The position numbers and the translations under genes were made by a program. A stretch of DNA of 64,000 bases from Pleurodeles waltl (lineage: Eukaryota > Chordata > Amphibia > Caudata > Salamandridae), in contig NC_090445.1 in the NCBI RefSeq assembly GCF_031143425.1, positions 1,579,734,049 to 1,579,798,048 of the forward strand. Reading direction: 5' to 3'. The notes beneath the pieces are model-generated. The model was not told the DNA's origin. It worked only from the letters and a program-made list of their open reading frames with translations, and did no database searches. Shown piece by piece: positions 43,615-55,735 of this stretch. Numbering within the stretch: the stretch's first letter is position 1; every line of letters begins with the position of its first letter.

Positions 43615-43870
43615 CACTATGTATGTGTACTGTTGACAACAAGGGCACCAAAGTCAAGGCATTAATTGACAACAGTGCCTCTGTAAATGTCATGGACTCA
43701 ACCCAGCTCAGCAAGATCACCACGCCCCAAACTTGCAATAACAAAGGCAAGAATGCACACATATGAAAGCACCATTCCTGTGCTGCTGAGAGGAGTCCTA
43801 GAGGTCCTGGTAGTGAATGAAGGGAAATCAAAAGGAGCCCGGCTTCATGTGACTGAAAGCAACACAAGCA
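43615..43870 (+). pseudogene. Remnant of the retrotransposon aspartic protease
   Basis: VKALIDNSASVNVMD matches the active-site segment of gypsy proteases (family form ALxDSGAxxNxM), with the catalytic aspartate kept but the following Ser-Gly replaced by Asn-Ser. Stops occur within about 30 codons. Confidence 0.6.
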
Positions 43871-43899
43871 CTCACCTTGGATGCCACACTGGGGAATAC

Positions 43900-44850
43900 C
43901 TGGGGCTCATCTTCTTTGCGTGAGAGATCTTTGAATCTCATGCCACAAATATTATGCAAGAATTTCCCCAACTGTTCCTGGGGAGTGGGATGGCTCAAAA
44001 GCTTCAAAGTAAAACTGCATATTGATAACATGGTGAGGTCCATTGTACTCTGCCCCTGCAGAGTTCCATTCCACTTGCTGCCACTAGTGAAGAAAGAACT
44101 GTGGCACCTAGAGGAGCAATAAGTGATTGAGAATTCAAGTGGTATACCCCAGGGGTCTCACCACTGGTAATAGCACCTCAGGCAAAACAGCCTGGGGCCA
44201 TTAGACTCTATGTAGATATGCAGCTCCCAAATAAGAGATACATAACCCCAACAGTCAGCGACATTGGGGCAGACCCAAACAGTGCCAAATCTAGACCTCA
44301 ATGCGAGCTACCACTAACTGGAGCTCGACCTGTCTAGCCATTAAATAAACACTTTTTAGATGCACATTGGCCTTCGCAGATATACAAATTTGAACTTTGG
44401 AATATCGTCTGAAGCAGAGGTGTTTCAGAACACTACCCATGAAACCCTCTCTGGCCTAGTCAGAGTGTTGAACATCAGCGACACCATTCTAATATTCTCT
44501 GACATGCTGGAAGAACACCATGTGAAGCTGCGGGTGACCCTGAAGCGGCTGGCAGACTGTGGGCTAACCCTGCACAAACTGAAATGCTTACTCTATGAAA
44601 ACTGTGTAGCATTCTTTGGGTACATATTCTCATGAAACGGACTGCAGGTATACCAAGGAAGGTGAATGCAGTCATCCTGCAGAACGCCTCAGAGTTGAGA
44701 AGTTTCCTTGGAATGGCCACTTACTGTGGGTATTTCATTCTGAATTTAGCCACCTTGTCGGCACCACAGCAAAATCTGATGAGGAAAGTTGTCACGTGGG
44801 AGTGGGACGCCCGCACTGAGCTGGCGTTCAGAAAAGTAAAGAAGCACTAA
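43900..44850 (+). pseudogene. Decayed reverse transcriptase of the gypsy element
   Basis: Pieces in order: GAIRLYVDMQLPNKRYITP (about 44198; family R.CVDYR.LN..T), KFELWNIV-like text, DTILIFSDMLEEHHVKLRVT (about 44487; family YLDDILIFS, with the catalytic DD region changed), LADCGLTLHKLKC, and NASELRSFLGMATYCGYF (about 44685; family FLG...YYR.F). Multiple stops and frameshifts separate the pieces. It would have synthesised cDNA from the element RNA. Confidence 0.75.
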
Positions 44851-45240
44851 TTGGGAGACATAACCATGGCATTCTTTAACCAAAGACACTGTACAGGGCT
44901 GGTGGTAGATGCAAGCCCTGTGAGGCTTGTAACAGTTCTTCTGCAGGAAAAAAGTGAGGGGTCATGGGCCCCGATTGCAAATGCAGGTAGAGCATTGACA
45001 GACAGCGAGATGAGGTACATGCACTTTGAACGTGAGGCACTGGCGATACGGTGGGCCTGCTGCCATTTCCACTTGCAGCAATCCTGAGTTATCACAGACC
45101 ATAAGCCTTTGGTTCCACTGTTTGCTGCAATGTATCTGAATGACCCCCTGTGCTGCATCAAAAGATTGGCTGTGTAGCTTCAGCTGTACACATTTGATGA
45201 CCTGTACCATCCCAGATTGAATATCCCAGCAAGCTACTTG
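44851..45240 (+). pseudogene. Decayed RNase H region of the gypsy element
   Basis: GLVVDASPVRLVTVLLQ (family DAS..G.GAVL.Q), LTDSEMRYMHFEREALAI (family LT..E..Y...E.E.LA), VITDHKPL (family TDH..L) and finally NIPASYLSR (family N..AD.LSR) follow at the normal spacing. The catalytic Asp, Glu and Asp positions of these motifs are recognisable, with one stop between HLQQS and VITDHK. Confidence 0.75.
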
Positions 45241-45640
45241 TCGAGACATCAGCAGGCAAAGTCTGGTCCAGAGGAGACGGAGGAAGATGAAGGGGCTGAA
45301 GAATTTGTGAAGATGGTGGTACATGACGCCTATCCATGGGCACTTTCTCTTGAGGCGATATAGGAGGCAACCTGGGCACAAGCATTTCAAAGGTTAAAGA
45401 GTGCTTCTCAAGAAACAATGGCACAACTTCCTGGATGGCGCCAAGGTGTTAACAGCCATTGAGAAGGCGACAACGGCCCAACTCTGGAGGGTCAAAGATA
45501 AGCTAAGTACAAGTGCTGAGGGCCTGCTTCTCTAAGGAAGGCAGGTCGGTATTCTGTAGAGCCTGTGAAACGGGTTGGTGCTCTGCCCACACCAAGGCCA
45601 CCAAAGCGTTGTGAAGACACAAGTAAGACTGAGGGACAAA

Positions 45641-46123
45641 GGCCCATATGTGCCACTTTCTCTGTGCCCCGCTACACCATGGTTGTGCGCCTTTATAATA
45701 TAACACACCAGGGCGGTCGTTTGCACAATAGCTTGATGCTATTGTTGTGCTTTGCTACAATAGCGGCAAATCTTTTGACGCTAATATAGCATAGTGCAAG
45801 AGGCCCATAGGTTTCTATGGGAGCATCATATTAATGCCTGCTCTGAGCAGGCGTTAAAAATGACGCCAAAAATGGCACAGTTAAATCTGTTAAATTTCAC
45901 TGTGCCCTTTTTCAGGCCTCCTAGCGCCAGAATGCCCCGCTTAAATACATGATGCCTGGCGCAGGCATAATGTGGTGCAAAGTTTACAAAGTGGTGCAAT
46001 GCATGCCTTGTGCCACTTTGTAAATATGGGGTGGGGAAAAATTCACTTTAGTGCCACCTTAGTGTCAAAATAATTACGCTATGGCAGCACTAAGGTGGCG
46101 CTAGTGGCTATTAAATATGCCCC
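45641..46123. mobile_element. MITE of the GGCCCATATTTAT-terminus family, copy 3, inserted in the gypsy pol gene
   Basis: Left end GGCCCATATGTGCCAC and right end GTGGCTATTAAATATGCCCC are inverted repeats. Flanking AAA on both sides may be the target duplication. It separates the RNase H remnant from the integrase remnant of the gypsy element, so it is the younger of the two. It shares its interior with copy 1, including the 42-base palindrome at 45983-46024 (TTTACAAAGTGG / CCACTTTGTAAA around ATGCATG). Confidence 0.8.
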
Positions 46124-46139
46124 AAAGTATTGTTCCCTG

Positions 46140-46750
46140 GCATGGACATGTGGGTGGATGATAGGTTCAAAAACTGTCACTCATGCATGATAATGGGGGG
46201 GGCACCCCTGTCTGCTCCAGTAATCACAGAGAAACTATGTCTGACACTGTGGTCTTGTGTCAATATGGACTTGTGTCATAGCCATGATGATTGACAGCCA
46301 TACTAGGTATCCAGTTGTGGAGCTGGTATGCTCAAGAGCATTATCAAAAGTGAAGCCAGTATTAGAGAAGATGTTTGTGTTACTGGGGATCCCAGAAGAG
46401 ATCAAAACTGATAATGGTTCCCCATTCTAAGGATAAGACTTATCTACAGACTCTCAATCTCAGACATCCTAAAGTGACCCCGCAATGGCCACAAGCCAAC
46501 GGGGAAGTGGAGCGATTTATGTATACAGTGAACAGGGCTCTGTAGATCACAGTTGAACAAGGTGAAGACACGGGGTGTTGATTGGACTGGTTTTAGACAG
46601 CATAGTGGCAAACAGCACACAGTACCATAAATTGTGCCCCAAGTGATCTGCTGAAGTGACGTCCCACTCAAGACATCATTCTGGTCGATCCCAGCTGGAG
46701 CTCAACAATCTTCGATGTACAGGCCACACAGGATTAGAGATAGTCCGTTT
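46140..46750 (+). pseudogene. Decayed integrase of the gypsy element
   Basis: A CHSC-like pair (about 46180) marks the zinc-binding end. The catalytic core follows: MIDSHTRYPVVELV (about 46287, first Asp), IKTDNGSPF (about 46404, second Asp), and, in another frame, ANGEVERFM (about 46497, the Glu). Several stops and frameshifts make it inactive. It would have inserted element cDNA into chromosomes. Confidence 0.75.
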
Positions 46751-47358
46751 TCAATTCTGTTTATGCCATGTGTGATATTTAGGTCAAACTATCCCAACTG
46801 TGAAAGACATCTGTCTGCTGTGAGCATTAGGGTTGTCAGCAAGCTACCCTGACCTACCTCTTCCTGTCTCTCGGTAAGAACATTTCTGGGTATGGGTGAG
46901 TATTGTTGTCAGTGGATTTTAGCCTATGTTACTATTGTGAACCCATTCAGCACTTTCAAAAATGATATCTTAAACATTTACCCTTGTCCATGAAAGAAGG
47001 ATAAGCCTTTGTGTCTTTGAAGCATGTGTTGCATTCTGCATCATTCCTAGTTTTATCTGATTAAATGAAATCTGTCACGTTTGTTGTCATGAGAGGGAGG
47101 CTTAGCACTCAAAGTACTAGAACAACAACATGGTGATATAAAGAAATCAATTGTTCATTAAACCTGAGCCCTTAAAGTTTTGTTGGTGAGGTTATTTCAC
47201 TGTGTGAACTCTGCTGCAATAGCTGGCCATCTTGTCAAAGTGACTGAAAATATTATTCTTCAGAAAAGTAACTCATTGTTTCTGAGCTTCACACTGCGGT
47301 GACACTATTGAAGACAACTAAAACTTAGCACCTTTCAATGTCCAGATTGTCCAAACAT
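46751..47358. other. No gene recognised
   Basis: Presumed 3' flank or degraded 3' LTR of the gypsy relic. No terminal repeat to the 5' side could be matched. Confidence 0.35.
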
Positions 47359-47361
47359 TAA

Positions 47362-47928
47362 GGGGGTCATTCTGACCCTGGCGACCACGGGAGCACCGCC
47401 AACAGGCTGGCGGTGCTCCAACGAGCATTCTGACCGCGGCGGTTCAGCCGCGGTCAGAAGCGGAAAGTCAGCGGTCTCCCGCTGACTTTCCGCTGCTCGT
47501 GTGAATCCTCCATGGCTGCGGAGCGCGCTCCGCAGCCATGAGGATTCTGACCCCCCCTACCGCCATCCTGTTCATGGCGGGAAAGCCGCCATGAACAGGA
47601 TGGCGGTAGGGGGGGTCGCGGGGCCCCTGCCATGCCCGTAAGAGGGCCCCGCAAAGTATTTCAGTCTCTGCCTTGCAGACACTGAAATACGCGACGGGTG
47701 CCACTGCACCCGTCGCACCTTCCCACTCCGCCGGCTCGATTACGAGCCGGCATCCTCGTGGGAAGGTCGTTTTCCCCTGGGCTGGCGGGCGGTTTTTTCA
47801 GCAACCGCCCGCCAGCCCAGGGGAAAACTTGTAATACCCGCCACGGTCTTTTGACCGCGGCGCGGTATTTTGGAGGGCGGCATCCTGGCGGGCGGCCTCC
47901 GCCGCCCGCCAGGGTCATAATGAGGCTC
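47362..47928. mobile_element. 567-bp Harbinger MITE with TAA target duplication
   Basis: Left end GGGGGTCATTCTGACCCTGG and inverted right end GAGCCTCATTATGACCCTGG are terminal inverted repeats. TAA stands on both sides (47359-47361 and 47929-47931), the canonical Harbinger target. The interior is a string of palindromes: around 47459-47493 (GGAAAGTCAGCGG / CCGCTGACTTTCC), 47560-47607 (ACCGCCATCCTGTTCATGGC with its inverse), 47751-47828 (CCCTGGGCTGGCGGGCGGTT with its inverse). No coding capacity; mobilised in trans if at all. Confidence 0.9.
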
Positions 47929-47931
47929 TAA

Positions 47932-48961
47932 ATGTTGTTGCTGTGTGCTTCTCATATTAAATTGGAAAGATGTTGAATCCAGCTTCACTTTATCATATCT
48001 ACCGTGAAGGTAAACCACAAGATTGCCTTTTCATTGCTGTGCATTTCATGAAACCCCGAAATCCATCTCAATTAAACACCATTGTGCTCTTGTATATTAT
48101 GTTGATGCTTCTATCTCATATACACTGCTTACACCCTGCAATATATTGTTGTGAGTTGCAAGGACGGCTCCTCCGTAATAGCGGAGGAGGCTCACCCCCC
48201 TGCTCGCTCAGAGTCCGGCAGTGACAACTAAAATGATAATAATAATGTAATTATCATTTTATTTTTCACTGTATCTGACAGACACTGTCTCTCTGACAGT
48301 CATGGTGGGGCAGGGCAGGGGGGGCCGGGCCATAAGGAGGAAGAGTGGTGGGCACTGTAAAGTGCGCATGTTAGGACGCCCAAACCGACATGCGCACTTA
48401 CATTTCTCCAACCCAGCTATGTTACAAAGCCAGATTTGATAAATGGTACAGGCTCCTTGTGCCTGAGCGACCTTCAGACCAGCCCACTCAGGCCAATCCC
48501 CATGCTGCTTTCATGCTTGGTATAGTATGAGAGCAGCATTTGGATTGGGAGTCTGTGCCTTTGTGCCCCAGTGACTGCTGGGAGGACAGGGAGCACCGAT
48601 TAAACACTAACTAAATATATGAGACTGAATTTTCTTTGAAAACGCCAAGCAGGATCAAAGAACATGGCCTCCACCTTGGCATTGTGCTGTGCCTATAGTG
48701 CCTCCAACTCAAATGTTGATTTGAGGTGAACCGGGTCGTTATCAGGACAGAAAAACAGTGCATATGCCTTACCGAGTGTCTATAGGTCACTAAAGAGAAG
48801 AAATTAATCCCAAGGTCATGTACCAGGGCTACCCAGATTTGTCAAAATTCAATGGCTCTTGAATAGCAAATGTGGCAAAAAAATCAGGTGATGAACCACT
48901 TATTAGTGAATTATACTGGTACTATTGGGGTGATAACTCCCTGATACTTCCTGCGCTTGCT
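47932..48961. other. No gene recognised; hairpin at about 48165-48192
   Basis: GGCTCCTCCG and CGGAGGAGGC form a strong inverted repeat around a six-base loop near 48167-48192, similar in style to termini of other amphibian DNA elements. The rest shows no gene. Confidence 0.35.
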
Positions 48962-49058
48962 CTTAGTCGAGTGAATTCCTGTTGAATATTGAGGCTGTAT
49001 CTAGGGCACACGTCCTAATAAAGGAAGGGGAGGAACTAACCAAGTTAGGCAGTATGCA

Positions 49059-49160
49059 AGTGACATCATGGCATGTGACATCACAGTGTGTGACATTAGG
49101 GAGAATGACATCGCACATGACATCACAGGAAGTGTCATTACAACTCATGACATCTCAGGA
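49059..49160. repeat. Array of CRE-like TGACATCA motifs
   Basis: Seven motifs of the form TGACATCA, TGACATT, TGACATCG, TGTCATTA or TGACATCT occur within about 100 bases (near 49061, 49077, 49091, 49107, 49118, 49133 and 49149), spaced 11-16 bases apart. TGACATCA differs by one base from the CRE/ATF core TGACGTCA and may be its CpG-decayed form. It could be a binding-site cluster or just a short degenerate minisatellite. Confidence 0.6.
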
Positions 49161-49199
49161 ATTGAGATCAGATCTTAAATCTTATAACAGGTCTACCAT

Positions 49200-50600
49200 G
49201 AGTGCATTTGAGTGCATTACAATGTTTATCAAATGTAATTTTGCATTAAAGTTGTGCCCAAAAAGTGACACAACCCCAAGGAAAAATCTGGGCCTCAATT
49301 TATACATTTGTTTTTTAAAACTCTGCCACAAACAAAAATTCCAAAAAGGACAAACATGGTAGTAAATTTGTTCTGCTCAATTAGTTGCAAATTCTGCATT
49401 TTAAAATATCTTATGGGGTTAAGGCTTCTGTTTCATAGATCTTTGTATAACCAGTAAATCTCAGGGAATAATAATAGCAATGGTAAGATAACTCTGGAGG
49501 TTAATGCATTACCTGAAGAGATCTGTGCTTTGTCTTTCCCCAGTTTTGAATCAAAGCAGCAGAGAGGGTTAATATATCTCCTACAGAGCATTTCTTGTAA
49601 CAAGCAGATGACAGATTTTTCTTTTATATAGATAGGTAAGTGGTTTACAACTTTTAACATTCACATACTTTTGTTACTTGTAATTCATAAATTATAATCC
49701 TTCTAATATAGCACAGTGAGCAAGAAGGACATGTGACTCCCACACCATGTAAACCTTCACTGTGTTATTTAACACATTCTGTACACTGATTTACACACAT
49801 ATGATTTATTGTCAATGTATAATGTGCACATGATGTTAAGCTCTCTGTCACCCTTAACTGAGATGAGTGGTAGTGCTAGAAAAGAAATAAGACAGAATAG
49901 TGGCATTAAATTTGTTATTTATGTAAATGTTGGGGCAGACCAACACATCTGCCATTCTTACAGTGCATGCATGTGTTTGACATACAGGGACTGAAGAAAG
50001 TTAACAGCATGCCTCTCTTAAGTACCTGTGAAGTAAAAACAAGCCGTGAGCCTTAGTTTCCCCTCCATAGCATTCACATCTAGGGTGAGGCTCCAGATAG
50101 CTCTCAGCCAGGATGCCCAAACAAAAGGAAGCCTGATGGTCCCTTAACTTCGGCCTTTTGTTTTGGGCTCAGTTGAAATATAAAATAACAGCAGAGTGCA
50201 GGTGCTGCTGAATGTGTTCCATGTCTGAAAAGTACAATAGGATGTGTTCAGCATATTTCAGTGAGGCCCAACTGTGAAAATAGTGGGTAGACGCTGGCAA
50301 CCCGTGCATACCCTTTACTTGTGCCATGGGTTCGTCCACTGTTTTTTTTGTCCTAATGAAGACGCAGGTCACTTCAAATCGACATATAACAGGTCAAAAA
50401 GTCAACACTAACTGTAAATGATACCTGGATGTTATATATTTGTGTCATATGGCAATACTTTTTGAAAATATATAGTTTGCCATTACTATAACTGATTTAC
50501 TTTTGCTAAGTTTTGCCACCTGTGTACTTTTTAACCTATGATCACAACTCCTACCCTACTGATATGCGCTGCACCACAGCATATTTTGTGGAATACCAAC
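49200..50600. other. No gene recognised
   Basis: A+T-rich sequence. Open frames of 60-75 codons (for example 49433-49660 minus) carry no motif. Confidence 0.4.
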
Positions 50601-51240
50601 CTTGTTACTATATCAGTTAATTTGGTATTGGCATGTGACACAATAAATATGTAGTCCAACCATGTTGGAACACTTCAAGTGTTGCGTGTACTGTAATTTT
50701 GTTAAATCGAATGTGTGGAGGAACTTCTTTTGTCCCCATCCAAAGATTATACACAACTTTCTTAAAAGCATCAGAGAGATGGTTGGTGAGGAAATTAATG
50801 AGTTTCTCTAGAACTTTGGCTAGGTATAATAGCAAGAAGATTAGTCTGTAGTGGGCAAGCAAGGATGGGTCAATGGCGGGCTTCTTAAGCAGGAGGAGGA
50901 CTGTGATGTGTTTCTAAGTGTCTGGGAAGGTGGCTGATTAGGTGTTCAGGATTGGTGTGAGCATTTTGCTGATAGGTTGAGGTCCTCTGGTGATGGTGTG
51001 GTAGGGAAAGGGCCCGATCAGGCCCTGGAAGTGGATTGAACACATGGTGGTGGCAGTTTCCCGTGAGGTGTTAGCGGGCCATGTGGTCATGGTCATTTCC
51101 CTGGATGAGACAAGGAGTTGTGTTGTGAGGTCAGGTGGGTACGGTTGACGCTCAAAGTTTCTGTATATGGAGGCTATCTTGCTGATTCAGAGAGGTTGTT
51201 GTAGAAATCCTGTGGGAGGGTGATGGTGTTGGACTTTAGC
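50600..51240 (-). pseudogene. Minus-strand LINE reverse transcriptase fragment (L2/CR1-like)
   Basis: The minus frame 50862-50617 begins LAHYRLIFLLLYLAKVLEKL, matching the conserved NYRPISLLP.LAKVLEK box of non-LTR reverse transcriptases. Upstream on the same strand FPDTWK-like and LLKKP-like text (about 50880-50950, other frames) matches the segment that precedes it (FP..WK.A...PLLKK). After about 30 codons the protein no longer follows the family (YNLWMGTKEVPP...), so the fragment is disrupted there. Only part of the fingers domain survives. Confidence 0.6.
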
Positions 51241-51436
51241 AGAGTACATATGAACTTTAGCAGAATTTTAATGGAAATGATAAATAGCAGCTTGAGAGTA
51301 TAAAGTTAAAGCCATGACATTTATACATACACTGCAGTGGTGTTTTGTATGTTATTTAAAATGTTGGGAATAACATTAATTTTCGCACCTAATTAATGTT
51401 ACCTAGATGATTATATTATTGTTCAGAGAAACGATA

Positions 51437-51438
51437 AA

Positions 51439-51520
<82 letters not shown>

Positions 51521-51555
51521 CTGTATATACATATATATATATATATATATATACG

Positions 51556-51592
<37 letters not shown>

Positions 51593-51597
51593 ATATA
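51437..51597. repeat. (TA)n microsatellite, about 160 bp
   Basis: Nearly pure TATATA with occasional interruptions (TGTACA, CTGTATACA, TACGTA, TTTATA). Long Ile/Tyr open frames over it are artefacts. Confidence 0.95.
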
Positions 51598-51599
51598 AA

Positions 51600-52050
51600 T
51601 CAGCAACAAGCGATTGTGGAGCAAGAGGTGATTCAACCATAGAAGGTTTGAAAACCCTATCGTTTTCTTCAGAAGAACTGAAATAAAAAAGTAAAAATCA
51701 AATGTACTCTTCCCGCACCAAACTTAACAATAATAAAGAAAAGAGTGATTTGTTTAGGGCCCAGGTTTGCTATTCTAACTCCAAACAGAGGGTGTGCCCC
51801 CTGAATATCAACTCCACTATATTGATGGGACGCAAGTCTAGATTTCCTATACCAAACTCTACATACATGTACATTTGCGGTACACATAACATCAAGGTAT
51901 GTAGATGTGGAGTTGGGAATAGTAAATCTATACTACCCTAGATGAACTTACCTTTCAATATTTTGTCCCTCGATATCTGTATGCAACAATGGTGTTGGAG
52001 TCAATATTCAGTAGTGCAATCCAAACAGAGAAACAGTATAAAAAGTGTCA
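51600..52050. other. No gene recognised; abuts the (TA)n tract
   Basis: The text starting CAGCAACAAGCGATTGTGGAGC right after the (TA)n tract looks like the end of a dispersed element, but I cannot assign it. Confidence 0.3.
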
Positions 52051-52383
52051 CGGACTCATTACGAGTTTTGCAGTCGTCGACTGCCATGGCAGCGGCAGTC
52101 CAACTGCCATTGGGTTGGCGTCAGACCGCCGTATTACAAGTCATGCAAGCGTATGGAGCAAAGACATCTGCGGTCCTGCCGACACTGCCACGTGGCCCAG
52201 ACTGCCATAGTCACGAGGCAACACAAACAGGCCAGCGGAGACAGTGTTTCCGCCGGACATATTACGAGGTTGAACACCACCAATGTGACCATGGCGTTCC
52301 AACCACTAAGTCCTAGCAGGCGGAAATGGGGACTTTAAAGGGCGACACCCACCTGCAGGCAGCATTACACGTCCGCTGCCGCC

Positions 52384-52440
52384 ATGGATCCCGCACATAG
52401 GTCCTGCCACTGCTGATGATCATCGAAGGAGACCAAAATC
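52384..52440 (+). pseudogene. Degraded transposase exon 1 in the older Harbinger
   Basis: ATGGATCCCGCACATAGGTC aligns at its start with ATGGACCCCGAACTCCATAT of the intact exon at 21654, at the same distance (about 330 bases) from the left terminus. Stops follow after about ten codons and no good splice donor is left. Confidence 0.45.
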
Positions 52441-52699
52441 CATTCCTCTGCAAGCACAACCGACCATAAGTTCACATACCTACCTGTGTTATCAACTGTT
52501 ACAACAGATTGTTGCGCCGTCGTTCATATGGTTTGGAGCTCAGGCTACGGGCACCAAGTACATGTTCCATTGTGTACAAAGTCAGAATCAAACATAAAGA
52601 TGGACACATTCACAGGCACAATATGCTTCCTTTGGGCAGGTCAGCCACACTGCACTGCAACACTACACAATAACACGTCTGACCATCTCAAGCATAGGG

Positions 52700-55440
52700 A
52701 CTGTGAAGGGTACACAACATTATCTCACACAAAACCACCAACACACTAACGTCACCTATATAAATACACCTCACACACTCATTCGCACACATGCAATGGA
52801 CTGTCATTGCATTCAACACACATGTATGGATGTGGTATGGAACACAAACAACACTCCCAGTAAACAGCCCTGCAATGGATACATACATCACACACAATAC
52901 AGCACAATGGAAAGACAATGGCATGCACAGTAGTCGTGGACATAAATGTTCTAAGCTCACTATGCAAACCATACCTGCACAATTGGGATGGGGCCATCAG
53001 GAGCATTCAGGGAAGGAGGCTGCACTGGGGCTCATATCATTTGCACAGGAACTGGCCCTACATGTATCTTAGGGACAACCCATACTAGGCCTGAATGACA
53101 TTCCTATCTGCACCATGTGTAAGGGCAGGTCAACAAAGCACATGCAACTCAAGTTTGTGTGGGACCAGCTGCAAGGTACACACAGCAAATTGGACACATG
53201 CACAGTCAAATGCAACCAAATGTAGCACAACTAACCACACTCCATGTCTGCACAAATAAAGAACAAGCTAACACCCATCAGCTAAATACATGATCCATCT
53301 GGGGGGGGGGGGGCAAGTCCACCACCATGCATGCTCACATTGGAAAACACAAGATGAAATACCATAACAAACAGTGCACAATGCCATGACACCACCATTG
53401 TTTTCACACCCACATATCTATACAGTCCACATATGCCCTTGTCTTGGGGGACAACAGTACTGCCCACAGAGTCACTTACTGTAAACAATTCCAAAAGGAA
53501 CAGCAAACAGGCTGAAACACACACAACAGTAGGCAGACAACACAAATCACTCAGGAACATCTGAAAGGTAGAAAATAAATTGCAGGACAAAGGTGTACCC
53601 AAGAACAAAAACAACGGTTTGGGTTTATTTAAACAAAATTAATCAGAACAAAGGCCATTGGTCAGTTCATTTACCAATACATAGTATCACAGTATTGTGC
53701 CAAAACATTACTCCCAACTGCCATGGAACCTCCACAGGAAGGGACTTCAAATGGGCATGCAGGCACCTCAAGGATCATCCTGATTGACTACATTGCATGG
53801 CTGAAGTTGTATAATCACAAAAACAATTCAGCAAGTAGGAGAAACCATCACCCTCAAACCTTTGCCTCATAGAACACACCCCAGTTACCTGTTGGCATAC
53901 AATAGTAGGCCAATCCCAAATGCATTTCCACAGATCCCACACAAGGTCGTGAACTCATTAATTTGTCACATACATAATGACCCAACAATGAGAAATGAAG
54001 ATACAATATCCTGCCATGTTGATGACAAAAGTACTCTAGCCTGGAGAACGAGACATGGAAATACCCATGTCACACTGGAAGCATGTCAATAATGCACACT
54101 TCACCAAGTGATATTTGTCCCAATTGGGTCATGGAAGTAGTATAAATGTTGCTTAGATAGGACACACATGTGGCATGGAAACAGACACTGTACACATCAT
54201 GTGCAATATGTCAGGGAGAGATGTCCCCAAAATCCACACCACAATGAATCAGCAAGCCCATAGAAATCACCAATTATGTCTAGTACCCCTTACAATGACA
54301 TGCTCTGGGTGCATTAGTAGATGCCATTAGTCCCTTGGATGTTGGAGAGGCCCAGGAGAATTGCAAATACTTGTTGAAGGCACTCAAAATGTTGCTCAGT
54401 TGAAAGATACATCGTCTCAATTATGGCCATGCAGACCCAGATGTCTGTGGATGAATGATTTTACCCAACCACATGTGATTTCAACGTAGCTGCAAGTCAA
54501 TCCATGACGCTGGCCAACAGTCAGCGCACAAACCATACCCATCCTACATGTGCAGTCCACTTTCCACATGATGTCACACCAAGGACAGAGATATTCACAT
54601 TGTGACTCTTAACTCTTAGCCTACCTGTTATGTCCTTCATTGCCACTGCAGTTGTAAATGCCAAATGACGGGTAAGGGTATGTGTCAGCAAACAAGCATT
54701 GGTGACACAGTCCTGTCTGTGGCACAACATGAAATTTACCCCCATTGTAAAATGTACTATTCTACAAACAGTTTGCCATGCACATAAATGCGAGGGAACA
54801 CATACATCATCCCATCAACATAGGTAGACCATGCAAATGTTTTCCAAAAGAGAAAGGGCCTCTTGCTGACATGTAGGCACAAGGAATGTTGGCAACATTG
54901 ATGGCACATAAATCTTGTTAATGGACTTTCCCCACTTACCAAAGGAAAGTAGTGATCTAAAGATGCATCCAAAGAACAACGTAAGCTCTGTCACATGTAT
55001 GTTAGACATCGTCACATCACAGACTGCCGTGAGACCGCAGCATCCGTAACGCACTGGATACAACTGGCCTCTGGGCGGCAAATGCCTATATATACATTTA
55101 ATCAGACACATGGCTGAGGACAGTGATCCATAACCTACTTATCTTTTGGCCTGAAACATTTAGGAGTAGTGGTCTGTTGCCTAGAAATTACACACACTAC
55201 AACAGCAAACAGTAGTAGTATGATCAATGTACCAGCCATATGCCATCCCTGCAGAGCAATTGGTTTGTGGATTCTACCCAGTTGTGTCCTAGGTCCCTGG
55301 GCCAATATTCAAGGCTCATCAGTATGCACCACATGACATGTCTATGTCTACACAAACAATCAGTCATCTACTGTGTTACACATGGCTCATCCCTAATCGT
55401 CAGAGGGGGCTGTCAGAACCAAACTCATTCACTTGGCAAT
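52700..55440. other. CA-rich interior of the older Harbinger
   Basis: The plus strand is rich in ACACA, CACAAA and CATGCA text with a 14-15 G run at about 53300-53314. It occupies the place of the long transposase intron and the 3' part of the nested gene. The Ser/Thr/Pro-rich third exon of the nested gene is not recognisable here. No gene can be supported. Confidence 0.45.
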
Positions 55441-55455
55441 GTGACAGGCAGGAAT

Positions 55456-55735
55456 ATGCCCGACACTCACCCCTTGTGGCTGCCGTGCTGCCCTCAAATG
55501 CCAATAAAGCTCCAGATAGGCTACCAGAATGCGGGCCTTTAGGGGGGTCATGGTCCGACAGGCACATTGGGGGGGACATCGCCAGCTGTGCCTCTGCGAT
55601 CTTCTGGGCCCAGCGTCTCAGGTCCTCACACTTGGCTGTTGACCTGCAGAGTCTGCACCTTCCTGGTGAGGGCTCTCCATAATCCCTTCTTTTGATGGGC
55701 ATTGACCTGCATGGAAGCAAAAGATAAAACAAGAG
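55456..55735 (-). pseudogene. Relic of the nested Myb-like gene, exon 2, in the older Harbinger
   Basis: On the minus strand, in shifting frames, KKTAEAQLGM-like text (IAEAQLAMSPP), NMTPLMFLILAVAYPEL-like text (MTPLKARILVAYLELYWHLR) and the donor-side sequence line up with exon 2 (25699-25969) of the intact gene. The order and nucleotide similarity are clear (for example plus-strand CACCCCTTGTG and GGGGGTCATG). Several indels break the frame. The first exon was not found. Confidence 0.65.

Noticed and set aside
51403..51686. Ile/Tyr-rich open frames of 60-80 codons on both strands
   Set aside because: They are translations of the (TA)n microsatellite and have no coding character.
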